Part shown: positions 27,441-35,074 of the stretch, piece by piece
How positions within the stretch are numbered: the stretch's first letter is position 1
Layout: each line of letters opens with the position of its first letter
Source of the DNA: Bacteroidia bacterium
Lineage (GTDB): Bacteria; Bacteroidota; Ignavibacteria; UBA10030
DNA: 64,000 bases
Reading direction: 5' to 3'
NCBI GenBank assembly: GCA_022180565.1
Contig: BQML01000002.1
Span: 337,824-401,823 of the forward strand
Translations under genes and position numbers: made by a program
The notes under the pieces: generated by a model
The model's database searches: none
Told to the model about the DNA's origin: nothing
The model's input: only the letters and a program-made list of their open reading frames with translations

Positions 27441-28109
27441 GTGATCAGGTCTCGCTTGCTGACGTTTTCTGCGGGTGAAGGAAAAGCGAGTGCGCTCTAC
27501 CTTTGTCCGGCCAACGCCAGGGCCCTTCTGGTGTTTGGCCATGGGGCAGGGGCGGGAATGCGGCATGGGTTCATGGAGGAAATGTCGCAACGGCTCTCCT
27601 CGAGGGGAATCGCGACGTTCCGCTATCAATTTCCTTATATGGAGAAGCGCATCCGTCGTCCCGATCCTCAGCCCGTTTTGTTGGATACGGTGAGATCGGC
27701 GGTTGAAGAAGCGAAACGATTGAGCGGTACGCTTCCCCTGTTCGCCGGAGGCAAGTCGATGGGGGGAAGGATGACCTCGCTCGCGGCGGCTTCAGAGGGG
27801 ATGGAGGGGGTTCGCGGGATTATCTTCTTTGGATTTCCACTCCACCCCGCCGGGAGGCCGGGTACCGACCGGGCAAAGCATCTCTCCGAAGTCAGACTTC
27901 CCATGCTGTTTCTGGCGGGTACCCGCGATAAACTTTCCGATCTGAATCTTCTGCGCGCCATTTGTACCGCCCTGCCTCAGGCCGAGTTGCACATCGTTGA
28001 GGGAGGTGATCATTCCTTCAATGTCTTAAAGAGATCGGGAAGGACACCGGATCAAGTGTTCGAAAGTCTGGCGGGTACTGTGGCCGATTGGATTGCGCGC
28101 ATCGCATAG
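27441..28109 (+). CDS. Alpha/beta hydrolase (KANL3/Tex30-like)
   Basis: A 222-residue cytoplasmic hydrolase. Nucleophile Ser in AGGKSMGGRMTS (about 97), Asp in FLAGTRDKLSD and His in VEGGDHSFNV give a complete triad; the start VFGHGAGAGMRHGFME forms the oxyanion-hole region seen in the KANL3/Tex30 and dienelactone-hydrolase-like group. GTG start is chosen because it follows the DUF72 stop by 7 bases; a longer frame overlaps DUF72. Substrate unknown. Confidence 0.85.
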   Translation: MIRSRLLTFSAGEGKASALYLCPANARALLVFGHGAGAGMRHGFMEEMSQRLSSRGIATFRYQFPYMEKRIRRPDPQPVLLDTVRSAVEEAKRLSGTLPLFAGGKSMGGRMTSLAAASEGMEGVRGIIFFGFPLHPAGRPGTDRAKHLSEVRLPMLFLAGTRDKLSDLNLLRAICTALPQAELHIVEGGDHSFNVLKRSGRTPDQVFESLAGTVADWIARIA

Positions 28110-28181
28110 ATTCAGCTGAACTCCTTTCCAGCCGCATTCACGATTTGTTCTTCCGGACCAATTCCTCCCTAAAAAAAATAC

Positions 28182-28210
28182 TTGACAGAATGATATAATT
28201 TTGATATCAT
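28182..28210 (+). promoter_or_regulatory. Strong promoter of the SPFH-Arc operon
   Basis: TTGACA (28182-28187) is a perfect -35, 17 bp from TATCAT (28205-28210). The -10 lies inside the second of three phased TGATATCA palindromes, so a repressor bound there should block RNA polymerase. GGAGG (28227-28231) stands 7 bases before the ATG. Confidence 0.75.
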
Positions 28211-28221
28211 TAAGATATCAC
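28191..28221. promoter_or_regulatory. Operator: three TGATATCA-type palindromes at 11-bp spacing
   Basis: TGATATAAT (28191), TGATATCAT (28202) and AGATATCAC (28213) repeat every 11 bp, one helical turn, over the spacer, -10 and start of transcription. TGATATCA is self-complementary. This fits cooperative binding of ribbon-helix-helix dimers on one DNA face; the operon's second gene encodes such a protein. Confidence 0.6.
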
Positions 28222-28238
28222 ACTCTGGAGGATTTCTG

Positions 28239-29114
28239 ATGCAAACCATTGCTGAAAAACCCGGTCGGAAGATCAACGGATTCATTTCGCTCGGCATTCT
28301 GATCCTTCTGTTGTTTGCCAATGCATACCTGATCTATTGGATGGTTGTGAACGAGGCGCCTGAAGGGCTCTGGGTGGAGATTCCGCTTCTTGTGTACACG
28401 ATTCTGCACATGATCGGGTTCTTCATCGTTCAGCCCAACGAAGCCCGGGTGCTGGTTCTGTTCGGCCGTTATGCGGGTTCGGTGCGGGACCCGGGTTTCT
28501 GGTGGGCAAATCCTTTCATGGTCAAACAGCATATTTCGTTGCGCATCCGGAACTTCAACAGCGATAAGATCAAGGTCAACGATAACCATGGCAATCCGAT
28601 CGAAATTGCCGCTGTTGTGGTCTGGCGCGTGATCGATACAGCTCATGCGCTCTTTGATGTCGAAGACTTTGAGCAATTTGTGGCGATTCAGAGTGAAACA
28701 GCCATTCGCGGTCTTGCCTCCGAGTATCCATACGATTCCCAGGAAGAGGAGCGATCGTCTCTCCGCGGGAACCCTCAGGAGATCGCCGAGCACCTGCAGA
28801 AGGAGCTTCAGACGCGTCTCCAGGTTGCCGGTGTTGAGGTCACGGAATCTCGCATCAGCCACCTTGCCTACGCACCCGAGATCGCGCAGGCAATGCTCCG
28901 CCGCCAGCAGGCGCAGGCGATCATCGCCGCGCGTCGCAAGATCGTCGAGGGCGCCGTGGGAATGGTGGATGATGCGCTCCGACTCCTGAGTGAACACAAC
29001 ATCGTCGAACTGGACGAGGAGAAGAAGGCGACCATGGTCAATAATCTGATGGTGGCCCTGGTGTCCGAAAGCGAGGCACAGCCGGTGATTAACACCGGGA
29101 CCTTGTATCAATGA
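28239..29114 (+). CDS. SPFH/prohibitin-domain membrane protein
   Basis: A 291-residue protein with two N-terminal membrane helices (about 15-37 and 45-65) followed by an SPFH/band 7 domain (about 67-220: [78 protein letters not shown] spread over the domain) and a helical C-terminus. Such proteins build membrane microdomain scaffolds. The stop overlaps the next gene by ATGA. Promoter and operator are unusually clear. Confidence 0.92.
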   Translation: MQTIAEKPGRKINGFISLGILILLLFANAYLIYWMVVNEAPEGLWVEIPLLVYTILHMIGFFIVQPNEARVLVLFGRYAGSVRDPGFWWANPFMVKQHISLRIRNFNSDKIKVNDNHGNPIEIAAVVVWRVIDTAHALFDVEDFEQFVAIQSETAIRGLASEYPYDSQEEERSSLRGNPQEIAEHLQKELQTRLQVAGVEVTESRISHLAYAPEIAQAMLRRQQAQAIIAARRKIVEGAVGMVDDALRLLSEHNIVELDEEKKATMVNNLMVALVSESEAQPVINTGTLYQ

Positions 29115-29290
29115 TGGGGAAGAAGAAATTCTTGCTCCGGATCGATGAGGAGATCTATGCGGCGCTGGAGAAATGGGCTTCGGATGATCTGAGGAGCATC
29201 AACGCTCAGATCGAGTTTCTCCTCAAAGAGATTCTCAGAAAGTCGGGGAGGCTGGAATCTTCCGGACAGAAATCGAGGAAATCCTCATGA
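29111..29290 (+). CDS. Arc-type ribbon-helix-helix DNA-binding protein, 59 aa
   Basis: A small basic protein with the ribbon-helix-helix layout: strand KKFLLRID, first helix [15 protein letters not shown], the turn RSIN and second helix [15 protein letters not shown], close to the Arc family pattern. The tail ([11 protein letters not shown]) is polar. Dimers of this fold bind short palindromes side by side, matching the operator at 28191-28221. It is joined by ATGA overlaps to the SPFH gene before it and the unknown gene after it; a second ATG one codon later (29114) could be the start. Probable autorepressor of the operon. Confidence 0.85.
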   Translation: MMGKKKFLLRIDEEIYAALEKWASDDLRSINAQIEFLLKEILRKSGRLESSGQKSRKSS

Positions 29291-29793
29291 CAAGGATTGC
29301 CTCTTTGGCCGGCACATCGCTGGAATGCACGCAAAGAAGCCTTTGGAAACAGGAGTTCGATTTCCGCGCGGCGGATCTTGTCCTCGGAACATTCCGCTTT
29401 ACGGATGTTTTCAAGCGGTGCGCAAGGGTGGAGACGCCTGAAGGGACCTGGACGTTTGAGCGCAAGGGACTCTGGAAACCCGGAGTTCTTGTTCGGGATG
29501 AGAACGGGAAGACGGTGGCGCAGATTCCTTGGACCATGTCGGGGGAGATGCGGATACGCTGCACGATGGCCCGCGTCCTTCGTCTGAAACGCATCGGCTG
29601 GCGAAGGACCGATTACGAGATAACGACGGACATGAATTTTCCCCTGATCAACATCAAGAGAACGAACGGATTCAAAACCGGTCTTTCCATTGCATTGACC
29701 GAACGCGCAGGGCATTTGCCTGAACTGCCGTGGGTCTTGTTCTTCGGGGTTTTCACGTGTTTGACCGATGCGGGCGGCAGGCGGGCGAGATAG
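29287..29793 (+). CDS. Unknown protein in SPFH-Arc operon
   Basis: I do not recognise this 168-residue protein. No signal peptide is seen. The sequence is rich in short strands with aromatic and charged residues (TFRFTDVFKRCARVETPEGTW, FERKGLWKPGVLVRDENG), which suggests a beta-structured fold, possibly of the tubby/LURP-one-like kind. A hydrophobic segment lies near the C-terminus (LPELPWVLFFGVFTCLTD, about 144-161). The start overlaps the Arc gene stop (ATGA), so it is produced with the SPFH protein and the regulator. Confidence 0.7.
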   Translation: MTRIASLAGTSLECTQRSLWKQEFDFRAADLVLGTFRFTDVFKRCARVETPEGTWTFERKGLWKPGVLVRDENGKTVAQIPWTMSGEMRIRCTMARVLRLKRIGWRRTDYEITTDMNFPLINIKRTNGFKTGLSIALTERAGHLPELPWVLFFGVFTCLTDAGGRRAR

Positions 29794-29827
29794 GGGGTTC
29801 AGTCAAACCGGGATTCTCTGAATACCG

Positions 29828-29859
29828 CGGCCTGCCCGCGAGAGCACGCAGGCAGGCCG
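29828..29859. repeat. Intergenic hairpin between convergent genes
   Basis: CGGCCTGCC (29828-29836) and GGCAGGCCG (29851-29859) form a 9-bp stem with a 14-base loop. No T-run follows on either strand. It may be a dispersed intergenic palindrome or a Rho-independent-like stop for both convergent genes. Confidence 0.6.
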
Positions 29860-29873
29860 ATGGTTGCGGCAGT

Positions 29874-30362
29874 TCACTTCAAGGTTCCCCGGAATCCCCC
29901 CGGTCCGCCGAACCCGCGGTTGAAAGCGTCCCGATGCATCCGGCCCCGGAATCCGCCCCGCCTCATGCCATCCATCCTTCCCATCCCCAGCCTCTCCTTC
30001 CAGACCTTCCGTTGCTCGGGGGTGAGCAAGTTGTTGATGGCGAACCAAGTCTTGACGCGTTGGACCTTTGCGTCGGCCTGGAGCCTGGAGATCTCTCCGA
30101 GTTTCTGCTCAATCGCCGTCTGGTCGGGTTTGTCAGCTGTGAAGAGTTTCCGGACATCGAGCCTCATGTTGGCGATTTGTGCCCGGCGTTCAATGGCATC
30201 TCGCATCGCCTTATCATGGATGTCATTGACAGCCTTCTTTTGCTGCTCCGTCAGATTCAGCTCGTCCATTATGCGCATTCGCATCCCCTGACCCGGGCCC
30301 GGTTGAGCCAGAACAGGAGTTGCCAGCGCCGTTACAAAGATCGCCACTGCCAGGATTTTCAT
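29874..30362 (-). CDS. Spy/CpxP-like periplasmic protein
   Basis: A 162-residue exported protein with a signal peptide (about 1-20, ending VLAQ), a helical middle with two LTxxQ motifs (ELNLTEQQKKAVNDI and NNLLTPEQRKVWKE), as in the Spy/CpxP and zinc-resistance-associated families, and a glycine/arginine-rich C-terminus (about 128-162, GGFRGRMHRDAFNRGFGGPGG). Likely a periplasmic chaperone or stress sensor. GGAG 7 bases before the ATG at 30362 and the signal peptide favour this start over an upstream one. Confidence 0.85.
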   Translation of the reverse strand: MKILAVAIFVTALATPVLAQPGPGQGMRMRIMDELNLTEQQKKAVNDIHDKAMRDAIERRAQIANMRLDVRKLFTADKPDQTAIEQKLGEISRLQADAKVQRVKTWFAINNLLTPEQRKVWKERLGMGRMDGMRRGGFRGRMHRDAFNRGFGGPGGFRGTLK

Positions 30363-30652
30363 AATACGCTCCGTGTTTTTCCAATTCTCCGATAGTTTTT
30401 CACATGTTTGACACGGTATGCCGAAGCGCGGTTTAAGCGGTTGGGATACACGGGATCGTGCAAATCGACGTGACAGCAATCACGCCAACCACGAAAGAAA
30501 CCGGTATTCTTTTCCTCGCCCCACACTCGTCAGGTAAAAAATTCCAAGGGGCTTGCGTCTTTTTAAAAAAATGCGAATACTCGAAATGTGGCATCCGATT
30601 TGATGCCTCTGTGACGAAACTCTCTTGTAGCTCACCTCCCAGGCTATAGGAC
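30363..30652. other. Intergenic 290 bp between divergent genes
   Basis: Upstream region of the Spy-like gene (minus) and of a small unknown gene (plus). No convincing promoter pair, repeat or RNA was found; a short ATP-run (TTTTTAAAAAAA, about 30560-30572) is present. Confidence 0.5.
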
Positions 30653-31069
30653 ATGAATTGGAATTCACCCTCCTCCGTTCAGCTCGTTGTTCGTGACTTG
30701 AACGAGATCGCCGCGGATGCTTATCGCCATCGCATCCGCTCCACCATGAAGAAAGGCGGCAACGGTGTGTACGACCGGAGCAAAGGCGGCCGCGAATATA
30801 CCCTCCCGCCCCGATACACTCTGAACACCCGGGCTCGTTTTGAACTGACCACCGTTCACGCGGATTTCATTTCTCTCCGCGCCGTTTCTCTGACAGATCC
30901 TTCATGCTTCATTTCTGTGATTGTTGACAGCCGAGGAAGCCTCTGCTCCCTCATTCTTCCCGACCGCGAAGTCCGCCGGGACGATCGCCAACCTGCCCAG
31001 TTCGGGGCGGCATTTCACAAACCGCAATCCACCGTCAAACAACCGCTGGTCTTCTCCGACGAACAGTGA
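30653..31069 (+). CDS. Hypothetical protein, 138 aa
   Basis: Not recognised. No signal peptide or membrane helix. The middle (about 45-100, YTLPPRYTLNTRARFELTT, FISLRAVSLTDPSCFISVIVDSRG) looks beta-rich, and codon third positions are GC-rich like neighbouring genes. The stop lies one base before the ATG of the next small gene, which supports both being translated. A minus-strand frame (30665-30859) competes with it and lacks comparable support. Could still be spurious. Confidence 0.5.
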   Translation: MNWNSPSSVQLVVRDLNEIAADAYRHRIRSTMKKGGNGVYDRSKGGREYTLPPRYTLNTRARFELTTVHADFISLRAVSLTDPSCFISVIVDSRGSLCSLILPDREVRRDDRQPAQFGAAFHKPQSTVKQPLVFSDEQ

Positions 31070-31070
31070 A

Positions 31071-31259
31071 ATGGATATTGCCTTGAAAATCTTCCTTGTT
31101 GTTTTTCTGTACATTGTCGGAATGGTTCTCGTCATCCGTTTCGCCGCGTTCATGCACCGCTGCGACGACGATGTGAGGTCAATGATGAGAAAGCCGAAAA
31201 ACAATTCACGCCGCGCACGCCGCCTCAAGAAGTCCCGCCCGCGCTATCAGCCGGCATAG
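31071..31259 (+). CDS. Small membrane protein, 62 aa
   Basis: One membrane helix (about 4-27, ALKIFLVVFLYIVGMVLVIRF) followed by a short acidic stretch (HRCDDDV) and a strongly basic tail (RRARRLKKSRPRY). The start ATG follows the stop of the preceding gene by one base, arguing for coupling. No family recognised. It converges on dprA with a 3-base gap. Confidence 0.5.
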   Translation: MDIALKIFLVVFLYIVGMVLVIRFAAFMHRCDDDVRSMMRKPKNNSRRARRLKKSRPRYQPA

Positions 31260-31262
31260 CTT

Positions 31263-32360
31263 TCAGAACTCTGCCTTCACAAAATACTTCCCCGGCAGTT
31301 GACGAACAAGTCCCTTAAATTCCAGGGATAAGAGAGTCACCAGACAATCAGACGTTGAGAGTGCGGTCCTCTCCGAAAGCACGTCAATGTGTACCGGTTC
31401 GTCGCTCAACCTCTGCAGTATCGTGTTCTCGAACAATGTCAACTCGGGCAAGGGCAACGTCCGCCTTTCCTGGCTGCGCGATGAGCCGGCAAGCGCCGGG
31501 AATTCCGCGAGCACGTCGTTCACCGAGTGCGTGAGTTTCGCCCGGCCTTGTTGAATCAGCAGATGCGGACCCATGCTCCGTTTTTCGGTGATCATACCCG
31601 GAACGGCAAAGACTTCACGATTCTGATCAAGCGCCGTCGACGCAGTGATCATCGCCCCGCCATCTTCATCCGACTCCACGACGATCACCCCCAGGGAGAT
31701 TCCGCTGATAAGTCTGTTCCTCCTTGGAAAGTTTGACGCTTCGGGCTGGGTGCCCAGCGGGAACTCCGATATCACGACGCCCTGTCGGGCGATGCGCTGG
31801 AGCAGACGGCGATTTTCGGGAGGATACGGGACGTCGAGTCCCGAACCAATGACGGCGATCGTTCTTCCCCCCGCCCTGAGGGCGGCTTCATGAGCGAAGG
31901 TATCGATTCCTCTCGCCAGACCGCTCACGATGGTGATTCCCACTTCCACGAGCTCCCTGGCCAGATTCTCTGTGACGCGCTGGCCGTAACTGCTCGGCTT
32001 GCGGGTGCCCACAATACCTATGGAATGGCGATCAACTTCGGCAAACGTACCGAGAGCATAGAGGAGGGGAGGAGGGTCGTAGATCCTTTTGAGAAGGGAA
32101 GGATAGGAGTCATCCCAGTAAGAAAGGATGTGTGCGCCGATCCGGTTGACAGCCTTGAGTTGCTCGTCTGCGAAATCCTCGCCGTCGTGATGAGCGATGG
32201 CGCTCGCCAGCTTTCTGTCGATGCCCGGAACTCTGATCAGTTCACGCGGCCCGGCGCGCAACACCGCTCCGGCATCGCCAAAGTGCGTCACCAGAGCGCG
32301 GATCTTGAGCGGACCCAACCGCGGCACGGATGAAAGCCGCAGGAGATCACGAATGTTCAA
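31263..32360 (-). CDS. dprA: DNA-processing protein DprA (Smf)
   Basis: Loads RecA on single-stranded DNA taken up in transformation. The 365-residue protein has an N-terminal helical region (about 1-60, SVPRLGPLKIRALVTHFGD), the Rossmann-like DprA domain (about 75-290) with GTRKPSSYGQRV, SGLARGIDTFAHEAAL, 'GLDVPYPPENRRL' and 'GVIVVESDEDGGAM', and a C-terminal winged-helix (about 310-365). The start is TTG. It is the last gene behind glmM, a TPR gene and eutN-like gene, 24 bases after the latter. No other competence gene is in the window. Confidence 0.95.
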   Translation of the reverse strand: MNIRDLLRLSSVPRLGPLKIRALVTHFGDAGAVLRAGPRELIRVPGIDRKLASAIAHHDGEDFADEQLKAVNRIGAHILSYWDDSYPSLLKRIYDPPPLLYALGTFAEVDRHSIGIVGTRKPSSYGQRVTENLARELVEVGITIVSGLARGIDTFAHEAALRAGGRTIAVIGSGLDVPYPPENRRLLQRIARQGVVISEFPLGTQPEASNFPRRNRLISGISLGVIVVESDEDGGAMITASTALDQNREVFAVPGMITEKRSMGPHLLIQQGRAKLTHSVNDVLAEFPALAGSSRSQERRTLPLPELTLFENTILQRLSDEPVHIDVLSERTALSTSDCLVTLLSLEFKGLVRQLPGKYFVKAEF

Positions 32361-32384
32361 GGATGATTCCCCCCAGGGATGGTT

Positions 32385-32657
32385 TTATTGTTCGATCGAA
32401 ATGTCGTCGACGACTGCTACGATAACGGTGTGTACAGGGGCGTCGGTTCTTCGCAGGATTTGCTGGGCTCCCGCCCCCTCCTGCAGAACCAACACGGTGT
32501 CGCCCACGCCGGCATCGACGCGGTCAATGGCCAGCATTTCGCGTCCCTCGAGTTTCCCGTCCAGCGTCACAGGTGTCACCAGCAGGAGTTTATACTCCTG
32601 AAGCGATGCATGCTTCTGAGTTGCAACAATGGTTCCCGTCACCTTGCACAGAATCAT
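32385..32657 (-). CDS. EutN/CcmL-type microcompartment vertex protein
   Basis: A 90-residue protein matching the EutN/CcmL pentamer family: MILCKVTGTIVATQKHASLQ at the N-terminus, then 'YKLLLVTPV', 'AIDRVDAGVGDTVLVLQEGAGA' region and VHTVIVAVVDDI near the end. Members cap the vertices of bacterial microcompartment shells. No hexameric shell protein (BMC domain) or encapsulated enzyme is seen here, so this is an orphan. It overlaps the TPR gene by ATGA and precedes dprA by 24 bases, in an operon led by glmM. Confidence 0.88.
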   Translation of the reverse strand: MILCKVTGTIVATQKHASLQEYKLLLVTPVTLDGKLEGREMLAIDRVDAGVGDTVLVLQEGAGAQQILRRTDAPVHTVIVAVVDDISIEQ

Positions 32658-33604
32658 CGTCTTTCCCCCCTTCGCGCCACTTCGGCTTCCGCCGCTATGT
32701 ATCCAAACGCCGGCCAGTAACTTCCCTTTAAAATCTTCCGGAAAAGCCGCATTGCTTGCTCGGTCTGTCCGTTGACAAGATACCAGTTGGCCACCCCGTA
32801 CCCCTGTGTGGCAAGGTCAAGCTCACTAGCGCCGGTTTCCTTCAGAAGGGAGTCCGGCGGAATAATCCCTTTGTACATCAATAGCCGCCGATGGTAGCTG
32901 AAGTTCTCAATGATGTTCATTTCCGGACGGATGTTTTCCAGGACCGATTCGGCTTCTCCCGGTCTCCCGGCACGGCGCAGACTCATGTATAGCCAATCGC
33001 TTGCCGCGACGAGCATGTCGTCGTTTGTCGAATACCTCAGGCACTCTCTGTAAGCCCTTGCGGCCTTGTCGAACTCGCCTTTGAGATAGTAAGCCAGGCC
33101 AAGATGATACCAGATGTTCGTTTTCAGCGTGCTCGTTGGAATGTTCTTCTCATTGGGCTGGCCGTCAGGCTCGATGGTGTCTTCAATACCCTCAACGAGC
33201 CGCGAGGCGTGCAGGAGGTCCCGAATTGCCTTGTCGAATTGTCGTAGGGTGATAGAGCGATGGCCCCGGTGGCGATACAGCCGGGCGTCGGTCGGGGCGA
33301 GTTCAATCGCCTGCGAAAACAATTCAATGGCTTCCCGGTACTTCCAGATATACGCGGCCCGGCGCCCAAGCCAGAGGATGTTTTCAACGGCGGTTGGATC
33401 GGCATCGTAAGCCGCCTTTGCCTCAGCGTATTCGGCTTCGAGCTTTGCCTTCTGAGCCCCCAAGTCTTTTCGGTAGAGAGGCTCTCCCAGAAGAGAGAAT
33501 GCCTCCGGTTGAACAAGCGTCCCGACGGAGGGAACGGGCTGCTGACCGACAAGGATACCGATCGAAAAGAAAAGGCCCGTGATCACGCGCTGTCCGCGGG
33601 TCAT
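32654..33604 (-). CDS. Exported TPR-repeat protein
   Basis: A 316-residue protein with a signal peptide (about 1-22) and several tetratricopeptide repeats (about 75-150 and 165-235), e.g. AIELFSQAIELAPTDARLYRH and WYHLGLAYYLKGEFDKAARAY. The last third (about 240-316) continues the helical pattern with YLVNGQTEQAMRLFRKIL. It overlaps glmM upstream and the eutN-like gene downstream by four bases each. Function unknown; a solute-binding or envelope scaffold role is likely. Confidence 0.82.
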   Translation of the reverse strand: MTRGQRVITGLFFSIGILVGQQPVPSVGTLVQPEAFSLLGEPLYRKDLGAQKAKLEAEYAEAKAAYDADPTAVENILWLGRRAAYIWKYREAIELFSQAIELAPTDARLYRHRGHRSITLRQFDKAIRDLLHASRLVEGIEDTIEPDGQPNEKNIPTSTLKTNIWYHLGLAYYLKGEFDKAARAYRECLRYSTNDDMLVAASDWLYMSLRRAGRPGEAESVLENIRPEMNIIENFSYHRRLLMYKGIIPPDSLLKETGASELDLATQGYGVANWYLVNGQTEQAMRLFRKILKGSYWPAFGYIAAEAEVARRGERR

Positions 33605-34968
33605 GTTGCGGCCTCCCGCATGATTTCCTCTGCAAGCGAGCGAGCCTGTGTTTCATCAGGTCCCTCCGAGATAATCCGGATGATCGGTTCGGTGTTGGAA
33701 GGACGAAGATGAACCCAGGAACGCTCGAAATCGATACGAATACCGTCGTCGGTGTTGACGATTCCCTTCCCGGCATATCGCTTCGCAAGCCGGGCAAGGA
33801 GTGACGGCACATCCCGCGAATCCGATTCAATCCGATGCTTTGTCATCACGTATTCCGGAAGGGTTCTCCGCAGTTCGGACAGCGGCCCGCCGAACTCAGC
33901 CAGATGCTGAAGCGTGATCCCTATGCCGACGAGAGCATCCCGGCCCAGGTGCACGGTAGACAAGATCACGCCTCCGCTGCCCTCGCCCCCGATGATTGAT
34001 CCGGCCTCTTTCATTTTTGCCGCTACATTGATTTCGCCGACCGGTGTTCGGATGACTCTGACCCCAAATGGTCCTGCAACGTCTTCAACGGCTCTCGTCG
34101 TGGAGAGATTGACGACCACGGGGGAAAGTGGTTTCTTGTTCTTCCGGGCCTCGTGTTGCAGAACGAATTTCACCGCCTGGACAATGGTGTACTCTTCGCC
34201 GAACGGTTTCCCCTCTTCATCGATAAGAACGAGCCTGTCGCCGTCGGGGTCCACCGCCATGCCCAGATCGGCGCGTTCGCGGCGAACCCTCCGGCGGAGA
34301 GCCGTAAGGTTTTCGGGCAGGGGTTCAGGTGTGTGGGCGAAGACGCCTGAGACGTCGCAGTTCATTTCAAGGACTGTGCAGCCAAAGGCCTTGAGGAGGT
34401 CGGGAATGACCGCCCCCGCGGAGGCGTTGACGCAATCGACCACCACTTTGAAGCGCCTTTTTCGTACGGTTCTGAGATTGATATAGGGTATTTTGAGAAC
34501 CTCCTCCACATGTTTTTGCAGAAACGAATCGTCGGTCCTGTGGCGTCCAAGTTTGTTCCAGGGGACGAATCCGGGAGACCCGCTGCGGAGAATACTCTGG
34601 AGTCGCTCGTGTTGATCCTTATTGAGGAACATACCCGAGTTTGCAAGAAACTTGAGGCCGTTCCATTCGATCGGATTATGGCTTGCCGTGATCGAGATGC
34701 CGCCGGCGCACTTGAGTTGTTCGACGGCAATCTGGATGGTCGGCGTGGGGCAAACCCCGAGAGCAACAACGTCGCATCCTGCGGAGAGGAGCGTCGACGA
34801 GACGATATTGCCGATGGGCTTTCCGGTGACGCGGCCGTCCCGACCGATGACAATTGGCCGGCGGCCGCAGTATTCTGCAAAGGCGGCGGCATATCGGACA
34901 AGGACGTCGGGGGTCAGGCTGGTGCCGATAATGCCGCGGACGCCGGAGATGCTGGAGATGAGGGACAT
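33601..34968 (-). CDS. glmM: Phosphoglucosamine mutase (alpha-D-phosphohexomutase)
   Basis: Converts glucosamine 6-phosphate to glucosamine 1-phosphate for UDP-GlcNAc. The 455-residue protein has ISGVRGIIG at the N-terminus, catalytic serine in TASHNPIEWNGLK (about 98), metal loop VDPDGDRLV (about 240), sugar loop GEGSGGVIL and phosphate loop RPSNTEPIIRI near the C-terminus. A phosphomannomutase/phosphoglucomutase role cannot be excluded from sequence alone. A longer frame upstream overlaps the divergent AMMECR1 gene and lies beyond the promoter, so ATG 34968 is used. It leads the glmM-TPR-eutN-dprA operon. Confidence 0.88.
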   Translation of the reverse strand: MSLISSISGVRGIIGTSLTPDVLVRYAAAFAEYCGRRPIVIGRDGRVTGKPIGNIVSSTLLSAGCDVVALGVCPTPTIQIAVEQLKCAGGISITASHNPIEWNGLKFLANSGMFLNKDQHERLQSILRSGSPGFVPWNKLGRHRTDDSFLQKHVEEVLKIPYINLRTVRKRRFKVVVDCVNASAGAVIPDLLKAFGCTVLEMNCDVSGVFAHTPEPLPENLTALRRRVRRERADLGMAVDPDGDRLVLIDEEGKPFGEEYTIVQAVKFVLQHEARKNKKPLSPVVVNLSTTRAVEDVAGPFGVRVIRTPVGEINVAAKMKEAGSIIGGEGSGGVILSTVHLGRDALVGIGITLQHLAEFGGPLSELRRTLPEYVMTKHRIESDSRDVPSLLARLAKRYAGKGIVNTDDGIRIDFERSWVHLRPSNTEPIIRIISEGPDETQARSLAEEIMREAAT

Positions 34969-34991
34969 AAAGGGCTTGAAAAGCGCCGAAA

Positions 34992-35020
34992 AATGTACGA
35001 AATGACCCTGGCAGAAGCAA
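34992..35020 (-). promoter_or_regulatory. Predicted promoter of glmM operon
   Basis: Minus-strand TTGCTT (35015-35020), 17 bp, TACATT (34992-34997) preceded by TTTCG. Leader of about 16 bases to the ATG, without a Shine-Dalgarno. Confidence 0.65.
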
Positions 35021-35022
35021 CC

Positions 35023-35051
35023 TTGAATGTTGTCGGGGCCTTGCGTACTTT
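35023..35051 (+). promoter_or_regulatory. Predicted promoter of AMMECR1 gene
   Basis: TTGAAT (35023-35028), 17 bp, TACTTT (35046-35051), preceded by CG. It is back to back with the glmM promoter, the two -35 elements being 2 bases apart. GAGGTG (35061-35066) lies 8 bases before the GTG start. Confidence 0.6.
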
Positions 35052-35074
35052 TCAGCCAACGAGGTGAACGTAGG

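Noticed and set aside
30665-30859. Minus-strand 64-residue frame
   Set aside because: No ribosome site, no family pattern, and it lies opposite a frame whose stop abuts the next small gene.
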